DNA of 64,000 bases from an uncultured Selenomonadaceae bacterium (GCA_902778455.1 CACYXR010000001.1:124001-188000), one strand, 5' to 3'; counted from the stretch's first letter, positions 17,145 through 26,620 are shown. Notes: generated by a model not told the origin, from the sequence alone. Numbers and translations are program-made.

Positions 17145-18470
17145 TCAGCCCTCCTGTATCTCCATATTCTCCAAGTCCAGCGTAACTTGTGCTCGGATTA
17201 CATCTTCGTCGTTTTCACCCAAAGTTTTTTTGAGCGTTTCCAAAATATTTTTCGCCTTATTCAAATCGTTATCATCAATGGCCTTGTGAAATGCTGACAA
17301 AGTGTTCATCACTACAGAAGGTCGAACTTGTGCCCCCATAATATCTCGCAAAATCACATCGACATCTTTACCATAGGTATCTTTGCTTAGCGGATAAACA
17401 TTGCCATCACTCATTGTCAAAATGTGTTCCGCTTGTATATTCGTCAATACCGCAGGGGCGTGCGTTGTGTAAATGAATTGTACCTTTGGAAACACTTCCG
17501 AAAAACTGCGAATGATATTCTTCTGCCATGCAGGATGCAAATGCAAATCAACTTCATCTATAATGACAATGCCCGGCGTCCCTTCCAATACGCGTTCTCC
17601 CAATTGCGGATTTATGACAGCCATGCGATAGGCTATATCAGCAGCCATGGACAACACGCTTTTTACACCATCGCTCATTCGGAAAAGCGGCATAACCTCC
17701 ACCTTTTCGCCATGAGAAATCTGCAAATCAATATCACTCACTTCAGCGTCGTAATCCACGACAATCTTCAAAGCATCATTTACTTCTCCGAAAAGGATTT
17801 CCAAGAATCTTGCCATAGCTTGCTTAACAGCGTCAAAAATTGGTTCCGGTCGTCTTCGTTCCATTAAGATCATTTTTTGAAACCATGTTCTTATCCCATC
17901 TATATCGACTTTGGCATTTAAGGCAGCACGGTATCCCGCTGGCCTTGGGAATCTTCCTTGATTCATCAACAATAAAGTCTCATTTCGCTCAGATGAAGAA
18001 TGCCACTGTCTCTCCACTCCGTAAAACGCAACTACGGGCAACACCAATTTTTCATCCCATTGTTCCGCTTGATTCCTCCATTGCAATGCAAGTTGTCGTA
18101 ATCCAAGATTGCCTGCATCTCCCAAAAGGCCTTTTGCTATACCTGTAGAGCAAAAGCTGCTATGATCTTCCCCAAAAATCGAAAAGGAAAGTTTCACCGT
18201 TACAGGATATTGCGGTATTGTTACAAATCCAAAAGATTTACGAGCAACATGTCGCCAAGCCTCCTCGGATAATTTTGACAAATCCGGCACCTCATACCCT
18301 GTTCCAGAAAGTATTTCAACAAATTCCACCAAGCCATAACAAATTCCCTGCAAGAAGGACGTCTTCCCCGTTCCGTTCTTACCAATTAACACAACATCTT
18401 TTTGAGGCAAGTCTACTTCCAAATCTCGAAAGCATCGAAAATTTTTGAAAGAAATTTTCTTCAAATACAT
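17145..18470 (-). CDS. ptuA: Septu-type ATPase (PtuA-like)
   Basis: A 441-aa ATPase of the AAA_21/SMC-like group. It shows the N-terminal FKNFRCFRDLEVDL, Walker A GKNGTGKTS (30-38), and Walker B with downstream signature GIVIIDEVDLHLHPAWQKN and FIYTTHAPAVL. Together with the HNH gene right behind it this forms a Septu-like two-gene cassette. The start codon ATG 18470 follows GAAAGGG at 11 nt. The cassette is flanked by two copies of an oxidoreductase 3' end, which points to acquisition as a unit into the glycan island. Confidence 0.8.
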   Translation of the reverse strand: MYLKKISFKNFRCFRDLEVDLPQKDVVLIGKNGTGKTSFLQGICYGLVEFVEILSGTGYEVPDLSKLSEEAWRHVARKSFGFVTIPQYPVTVKLSFSIFGEDHSSFCSTGIAKGLLGDAGNLGLRQLALQWRNQAEQWDEKLVLPVVAFYGVERQWHSSSERNETLLLMNQGRFPRPAGYRAALNAKVDIDGIRTWFQKMILMERRRPEPIFDAVKQAMARFLEILFGEVNDALKIVVDYDAEVSDIDLQISHGEKVEVMPLFRMSDGVKSVLSMAADIAYRMAVINPQLGERVLEGTPGIVIIDEVDLHLHPAWQKNIIRSFSEVFPKVQFIYTTHAPAVLTNIQAEHILTMSDGNVYPLSKDTYGKDVDVILRDIMGAQVRPSVVMNTLSAFHKAIDDNDLNKAKNILETLKKTLGENDEDVIRAQVTLDLENMEIQEG

Positions 18471-18488
18471 CTACTTGACAACCCTTTC

Positions 18489-19514
18489 TCAATTGCACTC
18501 ATATCTTCTTTCCCCATCCCTGTATACTGCATCAATCAGCCGCATTACCCGCACAGCTTCTTCCGGGAGACCATTTTTAATCTCTTTTCCTTTAACCACT
18601 GCATCATAAAACTCCGCCATTTCTAAAGCCCACGAACAATCCTCGTCAAAGCACATCGTATACTCTCGCGGTTTTCCCAGTCTTCCTGTTCGTGTCTCCA
18701 AATCCTTCTTGTAATAGGTAATGCTTTCTACGCCGTAGCTTCGTGTAGAAGTCAGGAGACCGTTCAACGCGACATAGCCACTCGTGCAAATAATGTCCAT
18801 GTCGAACTTGTGCCGCCATTGGATTGCATTTGAATGCAAGGAAAGCAGCTGCCCCTTGTCCGTTTCCAGCATGGCAAAGGCGGAATCCTCCGTTTGCAAA
18901 TCCTTCCAGACGAGATTATCCACCTTGCTCCCTAAAACATGGGCGTCGCTGTCGGTGAGGTAGCACATGAGATCCAGCATATGAATCCCTTGGTCGAGCA
19001 AAATGCCGCCCCCGGATAGTTCGGGATTATTGCGCCACTCCTTTATAAAATTCGGATTTCCCGCTTTCCCATAAACGCCGCGGATACAGACTACATCGCC
19101 CAAAAGTCCGGAATCAATCAACGCTTTCGCCTCAATCACCGAATTGTGCATTCTATGGTTGAAGCCAAACTTCAACACAGTGCCCGTTTGCTTTTGAACA
19201 TCCCGCATCCGTTCCGCATCTTGAAGCGTTCGCCCCGGCGGCTTCTCGGAAAATACTACTATTTTTTTCTCCAGTGCGTAGCAGACTATATCAGGAATCA
19301 CGCGATTAAACGTACATACAATAACAACTTCCGGCTTTACCTCCTCAATGCATGACTTCCACTCCAAATATTTTTTTGCGTCGTAGCCTGCCAATAGCTT
19401 TTCGTTTGTATCGCACACGGCGACAATTTCAAAGCCGCCGTGTCGCATCATAGCCTCATATCGGGTGACGCCCATGCGCCCCATACCAATGATTACCGTC
19501 CTGATTTTTTTCAT
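18489..19514 (-). CDS. Gfo/Idh/MocA-family oxidoreductase
   Basis: A 341-aa NAD(P)-dependent sugar oxidoreductase: VIIGMGRMGVTRYEAM for cofactor binding, VVFSEKPPGRTLQDAE with the conserved EKP, and GGGILLDQGIHMLDLMCYL with the catalytic His region. It overlaps the methyltransferase stop as ATGA. It is the last gene of the cyclase/cytidylyltransferase operon (24926 downward) before the Septu cassette, so it probably oxidises or epimerises the sugar or cyclitol made there. Confidence 0.82.
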   Translation of the reverse strand: MKKIRTVIIGMGRMGVTRYEAMMRHGGFEIVAVCDTNEKLLAGYDAKKYLEWKSCIEEVKPEVVIVCTFNRVIPDIVCYALEKKIVVFSEKPPGRTLQDAERMRDVQKQTGTVLKFGFNHRMHNSVIEAKALIDSGLLGDVVCIRGVYGKAGNPNFIKEWRNNPELSGGGILLDQGIHMLDLMCYLTDSDAHVLGSKVDNLVWKDLQTEDSAFAMLETDKGQLLSLHSNAIQWRHKFDMDIICTSGYVALNGLLTSTRSYGVESITYYKKDLETRTGRLGKPREYTMCFDEDCSWALEMAEFYDAVVKGKEIKNGLPEEAVRVMRLIDAVYRDGERRYECN

Positions 19515-20488
19515 GCCATCTTCTTCCTTGCAATAATCTGCGCGTAAGAGCTGAGCCCCGCCCGCTGAATAAACCGCTGGAACTCCGCTTCTGCATTCGG
19601 CGTCGCGGTATCCATGAAGTAGCGCATGAAATAATCCTCCTTTGCGATTCCATCCTTGTTCGCCCGAACATAATTGATGTCAAACGTTCCAGGCGTCGTA
19701 AATTCCAACAGCTCCATTCCAGCGCCTTCAAGCAATATCTTCAACCCTTCTTTCGACGGCATCAAGATATGCTCATACGGAAACACATTTTTATTGTTTT
19801 CACGAAGAAGCAATACATCCAGCCCACTGCCAACCTTCGTGCCCAAAATCAGTAGCCCTTGCGGCGCTAAGCTTTCATATACTTCTTGGAAGAAATCTTT
19901 AGGATTTTGCACTTGCTGAAGATAGTCAAACGCAAGAATCAACTCCGCCTGCCCTTGGTTCTCGTCTTGCTCTCTGGATAAAATCGAATTTTTCAGGTAA
20001 TACACTCCACAAAGCTCGGAATGCTCCAGCATCTCGCAGAACGTCGTCCAACGATTCCCGTAATCTATAACGGAAAGCCCTTGATTCTTTCCGCAATAAC
20101 GATACGAGCGAAACCGCAGCCAATCGACAATCTCCTCCCAACGCCCCCTGCGAACAGCTGCCCCTTCTTCTTGATATTCTTTCGAGCTGCGAATCGTTTT
20201 TAGGCTTTCCAATGACGCATACAATTTGACGTCCGCCTCGTCGACATCTGCCATGATGCTGTAGCAATGCTCGCAGCGCAGATATTGGACGCCCCATTTC
20301 CAAAAAAAGGTATGCATCTCGCCGCTGCCGCATATCAAACACTGTGATAACGTATCCCCATGCTTCGGATGCACAAGGGAAAACGCTTCCGCCAAGGCTA
20401 GTTCCTTACGAAAAAAAGGATTTTCCTTGATTCCCCTACGAACGCGCTCCTCTTCTTCCGGATCGTAATAATTAAACGCGGTCAGCAT
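19511..20488 (-). CDS. Methyltransferase-like protein with zinc-ribbon
   Basis: A 325-aa protein. The N-terminal part has two CxxC pairs (CLICGSG and CEHCYS), a zinc-ribbon as in some sugar C-methyltransferases. A class I fold follows: GLSVIDYGNRWTTFCEML as a degenerate SAM loop, AELILAFDYLQQVQNPKDFF and GLLILGTKVGSGLDVLLL. Start ATG 20488 has GGGAGA 8 nt upstream and lies 17 nt inside the cyclase gene. The SAM motif is weak, so catalysis is uncertain; the alternative is a structural homologue. Confidence 0.6.
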   Translation of the reverse strand: MLTAFNYYDPEEEERVRRGIKENPFFRKELALAEAFSLVHPKHGDTLSQCLICGSGEMHTFFWKWGVQYLRCEHCYSIMADVDEADVKLYASLESLKTIRSSKEYQEEGAAVRRGRWEEIVDWLRFRSYRYCGKNQGLSVIDYGNRWTTFCEMLEHSELCGVYYLKNSILSREQDENQGQAELILAFDYLQQVQNPKDFFQEVYESLAPQGLLILGTKVGSGLDVLLLRENNKNVFPYEHILMPSKEGLKILLEGAGMELLEFTTPGTFDINYVRANKDGIAKEDYFMRYFMDTATPNAEAEFQRFIQRAGLSSYAQIIARKKMA

Positions 20489-21554
20489 TTTCAAATTCTC
20501 CCAAAACAATCTTTGTTGCGTCCATAATTTCCGCATCGGTCACATCTGAATGTTTTTCTACGCCATCCCCATGGAAAAGGATACATGTGTGCATTCCGCC
20601 CGTATACTTCTTGTCATGCTTCATTGCTTGCAAGTATACATCTCCTGAAAAAAATTCCGTTTTCAATAAATCAGGCGTCACTATTTGAAAAAGGACGCGT
20701 TGTATATTTTGTTTCATTTCGGTTGTTATGTATTGCCGCTTGCAAGAAATCTCGTTCGCTACCATCATCCCGTAAGAGACTGCTTGCCCATGCGGGATCG
20801 CATAATCAGACGTCGACTCCAACGCATGACCAAAGGTATGCCCGAAATTCATAACATTTCGCGGTCCTCGGTCGAATTCGTCTAATTCAATCATCTTTTT
20901 CTTGAAACGAAGGGCTTTTTCAATCTCTCGAAGAAGGATCTGTTCATCTTTGGCAAGCAGCGCGGAAAGATTTTTCGCCGTCGACAAAAAACTTTCATAG
21001 CCAGCCATCAGAGCACACTTCACAATTTCACCCAATCCGCTGAGATAATCTTTTTCCGTCAATGTTCGGATAAAATTCGTATTCACATAAATTTTCCTAG
21101 GCGGATAAAAATACCCCAAAATGTTTTTATAGTGTTCAAAATTCAAGGACGATTTGCTTCCTATGCAACTGTCGGTCTGTGCTAAAAGCGTCGTAGGAAC
21201 AAGCACCCAAGAAATCCCCCGGTATAATATATTGGCAACAAAGGCCGATACATCCTGTACAATGCCCCCGCCAATAGCGACAAGCACAGCATTACGCTTG
21301 GAAGGCAACGCCAGCATTTCTTTGACAATGCATAACGCCTCTTGGATATTCTTGTTTTCCTCGATTGCCTCCATAAGGAAATGCGGCTTGCCTTGAAAAA
21401 GCGGTCTCAGTTCTTGCTCGTATAGTTGATATACTTGCTTATCCACGACAAAAAATGCATTTTCAATTCCGGCAATTTTCTCTATAAAAGAAAAATCGGA
21501 ACAAAAATCAGCCTCGTATGGTCCTGTATAAGAGTTTACTTCCAGTACTTTCAT
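20472..21554 (-). CDS. Sugar-phosphate cyclase (dehydroquinate-synthase-like)
   Basis: A 360-aa member of the AroB/sugar-phosphate-cyclase superfamily: AIGGGIVQDVSAFVANILYRG for NAD, VPTTLLAQTDSCIGSKSSLN, LSGLGEIVKCAL (metal Glu), NFGHTFGHALE and AIPHGQAVSYGM (metal His residues). The pocket segment KNILGYFYPP differs from the GKNxIGAFxxP expected of true dehydroquinate synthases and leans toward cyclases acting on other sugar phosphates. It sits between an SDR gene and a methyltransferase gene in a glycan operon, not with shikimate genes. A cyclitol product is an inference. Confidence 0.75.
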   Translation of the reverse strand: MKVLEVNSYTGPYEADFCSDFSFIEKIAGIENAFFVVDKQVYQLYEQELRPLFQGKPHFLMEAIEENKNIQEALCIVKEMLALPSKRNAVLVAIGGGIVQDVSAFVANILYRGISWVLVPTTLLAQTDSCIGSKSSLNFEHYKNILGYFYPPRKIYVNTNFIRTLTEKDYLSGLGEIVKCALMAGYESFLSTAKNLSALLAKDEQILLREIEKALRFKKKMIELDEFDRGPRNVMNFGHTFGHALESTSDYAIPHGQAVSYGMMVANEISCKRQYITTEMKQNIQRVLFQIVTPDLLKTEFFSGDVYLQAMKHDKKYTGGMHTCILFHGDGVEKHSDVTDAEIMDATKIVLGEFENADRV

Positions 21555-22213
21555 TGAATTGTCAGTCCTCCATCCACGAGAATCTGCTGTCCGGTAATGT
21601 AAGTATTGCCTTCATTGCCTAAGAAAAAAACCACCTTTGCGATTTCCTCCGGCGTCGCCAACCGCCCTAACGGAATATCCTGTTCCATACGCTTGATTGC
21701 GTCCTCCGAATTGTTTTTTCGCGTTAAATCCGTCATCGTTTGTCCCGGCGCAACTGTATTCACCAAAATCCCAAACGGCGCCAACTCCAATGCCAATGTC
21801 ATCGTAATGCCATGAATACCATGCTTGGTGGCACTATATATGCTGCGTCCCGCCTTGGTGATGGCTCCCCAAATCGAACCGATATTTACGATCCTGCCAA
21901 AATGATGTTCCTTCATATATGGGACAAAGCCCCGAAGCAAGCAAGTCGGCGACAAAAGATTGACATGCATCATTTCCCGCAAATCATCATCGGTCACACA
22001 GTCAATGTCGTTGATATGGTTGCAACCGGCATTATTGATGATAATATCATATCCCGATCCTTGCCGCGCGGATATAAATCGTTGCACGGACATGCTGTCG
22101 GAAAGATCCATTTCCTGCCGGGAAGGGGCCTCCACGATATAACCATTCTGCCGATAAAGCACCACAATCGCTGCACCTATCCCTCGGCTACCGCCTGTAA
22201 CCAAAACCTTCAC
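21551..22213 (-). CDS. Short-chain dehydrogenase/reductase
   Basis: A classical SDR of 220 aa: VKVLVTGGSRGIGAAIVVLY, NNAGCNHIND, IVNIGSIWG (Ser) and YSATKHGIHG (YxxxK), ending in GQQILVDGGL. GTG 22213 is chosen because GGAGG lies upstream and it overlaps the cytidylyltransferase stop as GTGA. It likely reduces or oxidises the intermediate handled by the neighbouring cyclase and dehydrogenases. Confidence 0.85.
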   Translation of the reverse strand: MKVLVTGGSRGIGAAIVVLYRQNGYIVEAPSRQEMDLSDSMSVQRFISARQGSGYDIIINNAGCNHINDIDCVTDDDLREMMHVNLLSPTCLLRGFVPYMKEHHFGRIVNIGSIWGAITKAGRSIYSATKHGIHGITMTLALELAPFGILVNTVAPGQTMTDLTRKNNSEDAIKRMEQDIPLGRLATPEEIAKVVFFLGNEGNTYITGQQILVDGGLTIQ

Positions 22214-22926
22214 GCCAAATCCTCCAAAACGAGATACCTCGGAGCAGTCTTTCCTGCCTCCTGTCGAGCCTGGATCGCTCCTTCGGCGATACGCCAGTCT
22301 TCTTCCGTGTCCAAATCGCAAGATTCATCCTTGGGAATAGGGAACGTACCTAACTTTCCGCCAAAGACCGGGCATTGCCCCTGTTGCTCCAATTCCATGA
22401 ACGTACTGCGTTTCCATGCTGTCAACGCCCAAACCGTTTTTTCCACCGGCTCCAACATCTGACTGTTGACTTTGTTATGAATATCAAAATTAAGCGCTTT
22501 CCCATGATAGAAGGATTCAGCTTTCTCGGAAACCGTCGACAATATGGTATCATAATCATTTTCGTTCACATACTGCAAAAAATTATGAATGGTTTCCACG
22601 CGTAGCAATGGCGATGTGGAATTTACCATAATCACGTAGTCGCATTCGTGATGGCACATAAAATGATAGGTAAATTCCCGATTCGTGCAGCTGTCGGCCG
22701 AAAATTCCTCCGGGCGCTGATGAAATCTTGCTCCCATCTTCTCTATTGCTTTTCCGAGCGCTACGCTCTCCGTATTGACCCAAACACTTTCAAAATCAGG
22801 GATCTGCAACGCCAAATCGATAGGATATTGAATCAAAGGTTTCTCCGCTAGATAGCGGAGATTTTTTTTCGGGATGCGCTTCGAACCGAGCCGAGCCGGT
22901 ATCATGGCAATCATTTTATATTTCAT
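22210..22926 (-). CDS. Acylneuraminate cytidylyltransferase-family protein
   Basis: A 238-aa CMP-sugar synthetase type protein: IAMIPARLGSKRIPKKNLR is the signature nucleotide loop, VMVNSTSPLLRVETI follows, and CDLDTEEDW lies at the end. Family members activate nonulosonic acids or related acids with CTP. Here the neighbours are a SIS isomerase and a sugar-phosphate cyclase rather than sialate synthase, so the substrate may be a cyclitol or another phosphosugar. The ribosome site AGGAG precedes ATG 22926. Confidence 0.8.
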   Translation of the reverse strand: MKYKMIAMIPARLGSKRIPKKNLRYLAEKPLIQYPIDLALQIPDFESVWVNTESVALGKAIEKMGARFHQRPEEFSADSCTNREFTYHFMCHHECDYVIMVNSTSPLLRVETIHNFLQYVNENDYDTILSTVSEKAESFYHGKALNFDIHNKVNSQMLEPVEKTVWALTAWKRSTFMELEQQGQCPVFGGKLGTFPIPKDESCDLDTEEDWRIAEGAIQARQEAGKTAPRYLVLEDLA

Positions 22927-22938
22927 AGCGTTCTCCTT

Positions 22939-23832
22939 TTATTCGACGCCTAAGTCCCTAAGCAGATTCCTCACAGCGTCTGTTTCCATGCTCTCGCGGC
23001 AATCGGCAGTATAGGTGCAAATATGAGGCGTCAACAGTGCGTTTTTACACTCCCGGATTTTCCCGGTATAAGGTTCCTGCCAAAGGGCATCGCCCCAGAA
23101 TCCACCAATCCGCCCGTCTTGCAACCGCTCATATAAAGCGTCTTCATTGACCACTTTGCCTCGGGCGCTATTCAAAAGCACCGCGCCCTGCTTCATCCAA
23201 TCCAGCTCTTTAGCGCCTAAAACCTCATCATTACCGCTCACATGCAGCGTAACCGCATCCGCCGTTTTCAAGCCCGTTTCCAATGTGCAATTGGAGACCT
23301 CTTCGTTGAATTTGTCATACGCCAAAATCTCCGCGCCCAAGCTGCCGAGCAAATAGGCGACTTTCTTTCCAATACGTCCCATTCCAATGACAAAAACCTT
23401 TTGCCCTCGAATAGAAACGCCCATCCGCTTCTTCCAAACACCGTCATGAACATCTTTACTGGAAGCAACAATGTGATGATTAAGCGCCAACAGCGCGGTC
23501 AGCGTCATTTCTGCAACTGCGTCTGTCGGTCCGTCCGGCGTATTGGAGACTTTAATGCCATGCCGCTTTGCCGCTCCCTGATCCACATTGTCCATGCCGA
23601 TACCGATACGAGCAATTGCCTTAAGCTTTGGAGCCTGCTGAAATACCCGCTCCGTCAATGGCTCCAATCCCGCCAATAATCCATCCGCATCCTGTAAATG
23701 CGCGATAATTTCATCCTCTGTCAACCGGCGCCCGTAAGGATTGGGAATTACCGTCAGCCCTTTATCTTCCAACAAAGCCAGCGGCTTCGGGCTGCTATCC
23801 GAGAACGATGACGCCCCGATTGCTATTTTCAT
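22939..23832 (-). CDS. D-isomer specific 2-hydroxyacid dehydrogenase
   Basis: A 297-aa phosphoglycerate-dehydrogenase-like enzyme: VIGMGRIGKKVAYLLGSLG (NAD site), LNSARGKVVNEDAL (Arg), and LLTPHICTYT carrying the catalytic His. ATG 23832 has GGAAGCGGGAGA upstream; the longer open frame lacks a better site. It is the fourth gene counted from the SIS isomerase end and probably oxidises a hydroxy acid made from the sugar phosphate. Confidence 0.8.
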   Translation of the reverse strand: MKIAIGASSFSDSSPKPLALLEDKGLTVIPNPYGRRLTEDEIIAHLQDADGLLAGLEPLTERVFQQAPKLKAIARIGIGMDNVDQGAAKRHGIKVSNTPDGPTDAVAEMTLTALLALNHHIVASSKDVHDGVWKKRMGVSIRGQKVFVIGMGRIGKKVAYLLGSLGAEILAYDKFNEEVSNCTLETGLKTADAVTLHVSGNDEVLGAKELDWMKQGAVLLNSARGKVVNEDALYERLQDGRIGGFWGDALWQEPYTGKIRECKNALLTPHICTYTADCRESMETDAVRNLLRDLGVE

Positions 23833-23849
23833 TCTCCCGCTTCCTTTCC

Positions 23850-24314
23850 TTATCGGAAACAATCCATCTTAATTTTTATGACGCCTTTTTTTACATTAGC
23901 ACATTTCCCGTCCAGACTTTCCTGTGGGCGATGAGCTTCATGAGGAAAAATCATCGTAAACCAGCCGGGAAGATTGGCAACGGATAGGCACGGCGCCGTA
24001 TCCGCCGCGAATGTCAAAAAATCTTTTTCTGCATCCGCTGTAAGCTCATGCAACTCTTCCCGCGGGAAAATGTCTATCCCTTCGCCGCCGACAAGCGTAA
24101 ATTGAATATCTACGTAATCATCATGCGCTTCAATCATACAATCCTTCGGCAACTTCGTCGGGTAGGACATGATTCGAGCATAGACCTTATCCTTATTAAT
24201 ATTCGACCTTTCCTCCGGCATATCCTTCCGAACATTGGCAAGAAAGTTCGCAATGCCCTCCCGCTGCTCTCCGGGTAAATATAATGCCAATCGGTTTAGT
24301 TGATCATGAACCAT
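23850..24314 (-). CDS. YhcH/YjgK/YiaL-family protein (DUF386)
   Basis: A 154-aa cupin-like protein of the YhcH/YiaL family: IEAHDDYVDIQFTLVGGEGIDI and later WFTMIFPHEAHRPQES carry the conserved metal-binding acidic and His residues. Family members occur in sialic-acid and rare-sugar loci and are suspected mutarotases or isomerases. Here it lies between the SIS isomerase and the 2-hydroxyacid dehydrogenase with short gaps, so the role is probably sugar isomerisation. Confidence 0.75.
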   Translation of the reverse strand: MVHDQLNRLALYLPGEQREGIANFLANVRKDMPEERSNINKDKVYARIMSYPTKLPKDCMIEAHDDYVDIQFTLVGGEGIDIFPREELHELTADAEKDFLTFAADTAPCLSVANLPGWFTMIFPHEAHRPQESLDGKCANVKKGVIKIKMDCFR

Positions 24315-24335
24315 GAAATAAACCCTCTCGCTTTT

Positions 24336-24926
24336 TCAATGTATCCCGCCCATATAAGTCTCCAAAAAACAATCCAACGCCGCATGGAGTATAACAGCAT
24401 GGGTGCTTTCCACCAAGCCGTAAAAATCGAGTGGAACGTAAAAATTCAAATCTCCCAAAGAACGAGAGCGATTATCTGCCTTCATGCCGGAAAAGGTAAT
24501 ACAATATGCACCTTTCTCTCGCCCTGCCTGAAGCGCCTTCACGATATTCGGCGAATTGCCGGAAGAGGAAATCGTCACCAAAATGTCCTTCTCCGAAAGG
24601 ATGCGTTCAATCCGATAACTAAATACATCCTCATAAGAAAGGTCGTTGCTGATAGCGGTGATATGCGACACCTCAGAACAAGTATATGTATTCATCTTCG
24701 CATTCTGGAACCAGTCATGCGACATATGTTCCGCCATACTGGCGCTGGCTCCATTGCCGCAGAAAAACGTCAATCCATGTTTCTCGTCGCGAACTTGTTT
24801 AGCACGTTCACACCAAAGACGAATAGCATCTTTTACGTTAAGTGGCTCACCGTTATGAACAGTGGCTTGCATGTCACGCAATCCATTAAATACAGTTGTC
24901 ATGTAATTATCATAAAACGGTTTCAT
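24336..24926 (-). CDS. SIS-domain phosphosugar isomerase (GmhA-like)
   Basis: A 196-aa SIS protein similar to phosphoheptose isomerase: TFFCGNGASASMAEHMSHDW, VTISSSGNSPNIVKALQAG and STHAVILHAALDC. GmhA converts sedoheptulose-7-phosphate to a heptose phosphate. Its presence next to a sugar-phosphate cyclase is notable because several cyclases of that family use sedoheptulose-7-phosphate. It overlaps the upstream glycosyltransferase-like gene as ATGA and opens the biosynthetic set down to 18489. Confidence 0.82.
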   Translation of the reverse strand: MKPFYDNYMTTVFNGLRDMQATVHNGEPLNVKDAIRLWCERAKQVRDEKHGLTFFCGNGASASMAEHMSHDWFQNAKMNTYTCSEVSHITAISNDLSYEDVFSYRIERILSEKDILVTISSSGNSPNIVKALQAGREKGAYCITFSGMKADNRSRSLGDLNFYVPLDFYGLVESTHAVILHAALDCFLETYMGGIH

Positions 24927-26596
24927 GTCGTTTCCCTTCTTACACCTTCTGCTTGCAGCAACCGCTCCAGCTCATAAAACTCATCAATGCTTTTCGGCAC
25001 AGGACGACCATAGCGGATAGGACGCTCCTGCAAATCGTCGTAAAGATAATATTTCAGGCATTGCGCCATGTGCAACAAAAACGCTTCCTGCTGCTCCTGA
25101 GCGAAACCATTTTCAAGTGCCTCTTTGATTGTATCTTCTATCTTGTCTTTCTCAAACGCCTCATATGTACAACCTTTCCCGCGGAGTTGCGTATATCCAA
25201 GCATCACAACAGGTTTGTAACGAGTCAGCGCATTATAGCTTGTGGCAGAGAGAATTGTAACCGTTACATCCGCAAAATCAATTAGTTCATTTATATCGCC
25301 CATTTCTAGAAATATCGTATTCGAAGGCAACGATGACACCTGCTCTCGTTTAACATACATGGGATGTGGCTTATAAATGAAATTCCAGTCATTATCAACA
25401 CATATTTGAGCAATATAAGCAGCGGCCTCCGTAGAAGATTCGAACATAGGAGAGTGATATTTACGAGTATTTTCGGTATATGGAACCATATTTGAAGATG
25501 TGTCATTTTGCCCAGCAAAAAACACAACAGGCCTTCCAATCTTTATTTTCGCCATAAGTATCTTTTTATTGTCATTTTGGGGTTGACGTTTTCTATTCAA
25601 TTTACTTTCATACAAATAGCGCCAAACATCCCTTGCTTCTTTTAAATCCACTTCACTAACTGTGAGTTTCTTGAATTCGTTTACGTAAATGGCTGGTAAG
25701 CTTGCCCCCATTTCCCCTCCATGCAAATCGAACGCAAGCGTTCCCGGAATGATACCTTCATGCGTAGAAACCACAGGGATATTTCTTTCCCTACACATAT
25801 GCGCTAAAAGTGCATGAGGTGGAGTGACCGTCGTGCTGCACAAAACCGCATTTGGCTGTATATAGTCAAAAAAAACGTCAAGATATTCAGCAAAGCATTT
25901 AACTTGATAATAGCAGTCCGTAACATTTCTATCCCCAGTATAATAATATATATGATTCGCTATACTCACTAAAAAAGGATTTTCACTTATCTCTTCTTTA
26001 ATCTTTTTTTCTAATTGTATATTATTTAAAATTTTAGTTCGGGAATGAAATATTTTAGGATGAACAATAGAATCTGCATCAAAAATTCGTTTAATATCTT
26101 CTTTTCCTCCCCAATAATCATGTGTAATGATATTAAAAAAAATGCCATTTTTTCTCAACTGTACAAAGAAATCTGTATATAACTTAAATGTCACCAATCT
26201 GTCAAAGAAGACCACCGTACTATTTCTCCATATCGATACAGCCTTTTTTAAATCAGTTACAGCACGATTTAAATCATTTTGGATCTCTTCGATTGTCATT
26301 TGAGTATCAAAACGACCACACGATACATAGTCAACATTCTCTATCAAGCCTTGGTTTTGTAAAAACGGAACAATTTCCGAATAGATTGTATATGGAACAT
26401 ATACAAAAAGTTCATGCCAATTATTAATATCTTGTGGGTGCAACACTTTTTTCCCCAAGAATTCCTTTCGTTTTAAATTTCGATCTATAAAGAAAGAAAT
26501 CTCGTCCTTTTGCATATTGGTTGAAAGGACTCGATTCGCAACTGCGCCAGCACCCCAAAACACTTTCTTTTTATGCAAATTCCTTATATCAGACAT
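24923..26596 (-). CDS. Capsule-type glycan transferase with N-terminal Rossmann-like module
   Basis: The N-terminal ~110 residues are the island module in a variant form (KKVFWGAGAVANRVLS, then FFIDRN). The remaining ~440 residues look like a GT-B capsule-polysaccharide transferase (KpsC/KpsS-like): VVSTHEGIIPGTLAFD, RPVVFFAGQNDTS, WNFIYKPHPMYVK and VTILSATSYNALTRYKPVV. The start is uncertain: TTG 26614, GTG 26602 and ATG 26596 all lie near GGAGG/AAGG; ATG is given. Acceptor and donor are unknown. Confidence 0.65.
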   Translation of the reverse strand: MSDIRNLHKKKVFWGAGAVANRVLSTNMQKDEISFFIDRNLKRKEFLGKKVLHPQDINNWHELFVYVPYTIYSEIVPFLQNQGLIENVDYVSCGRFDTQMTIEEIQNDLNRAVTDLKKAVSIWRNSTVVFFDRLVTFKLYTDFFVQLRKNGIFFNIITHDYWGGKEDIKRIFDADSIVHPKIFHSRTKILNNIQLEKKIKEEISENPFLVSIANHIYYYTGDRNVTDCYYQVKCFAEYLDVFFDYIQPNAVLCSTTVTPPHALLAHMCRERNIPVVSTHEGIIPGTLAFDLHGGEMGASLPAIYVNEFKKLTVSEVDLKEARDVWRYLYESKLNRKRQPQNDNKKILMAKIKIGRPVVFFAGQNDTSSNMVPYTENTRKYHSPMFESSTEAAAYIAQICVDNDWNFIYKPHPMYVKREQVSSLPSNTIFLEMGDINELIDFADVTVTILSATSYNALTRYKPVVMLGYTQLRGKGCTYEAFEKDKIEDTIKEALENGFAQEQQEAFLLHMAQCLKYYLYDDLQERPIRYGRPVPKSIDEFYELERLLQAEGVRRETT

Positions 26597-26620
26597 ATGC
26601 ACCTTATCCTCCAAGGAAAT

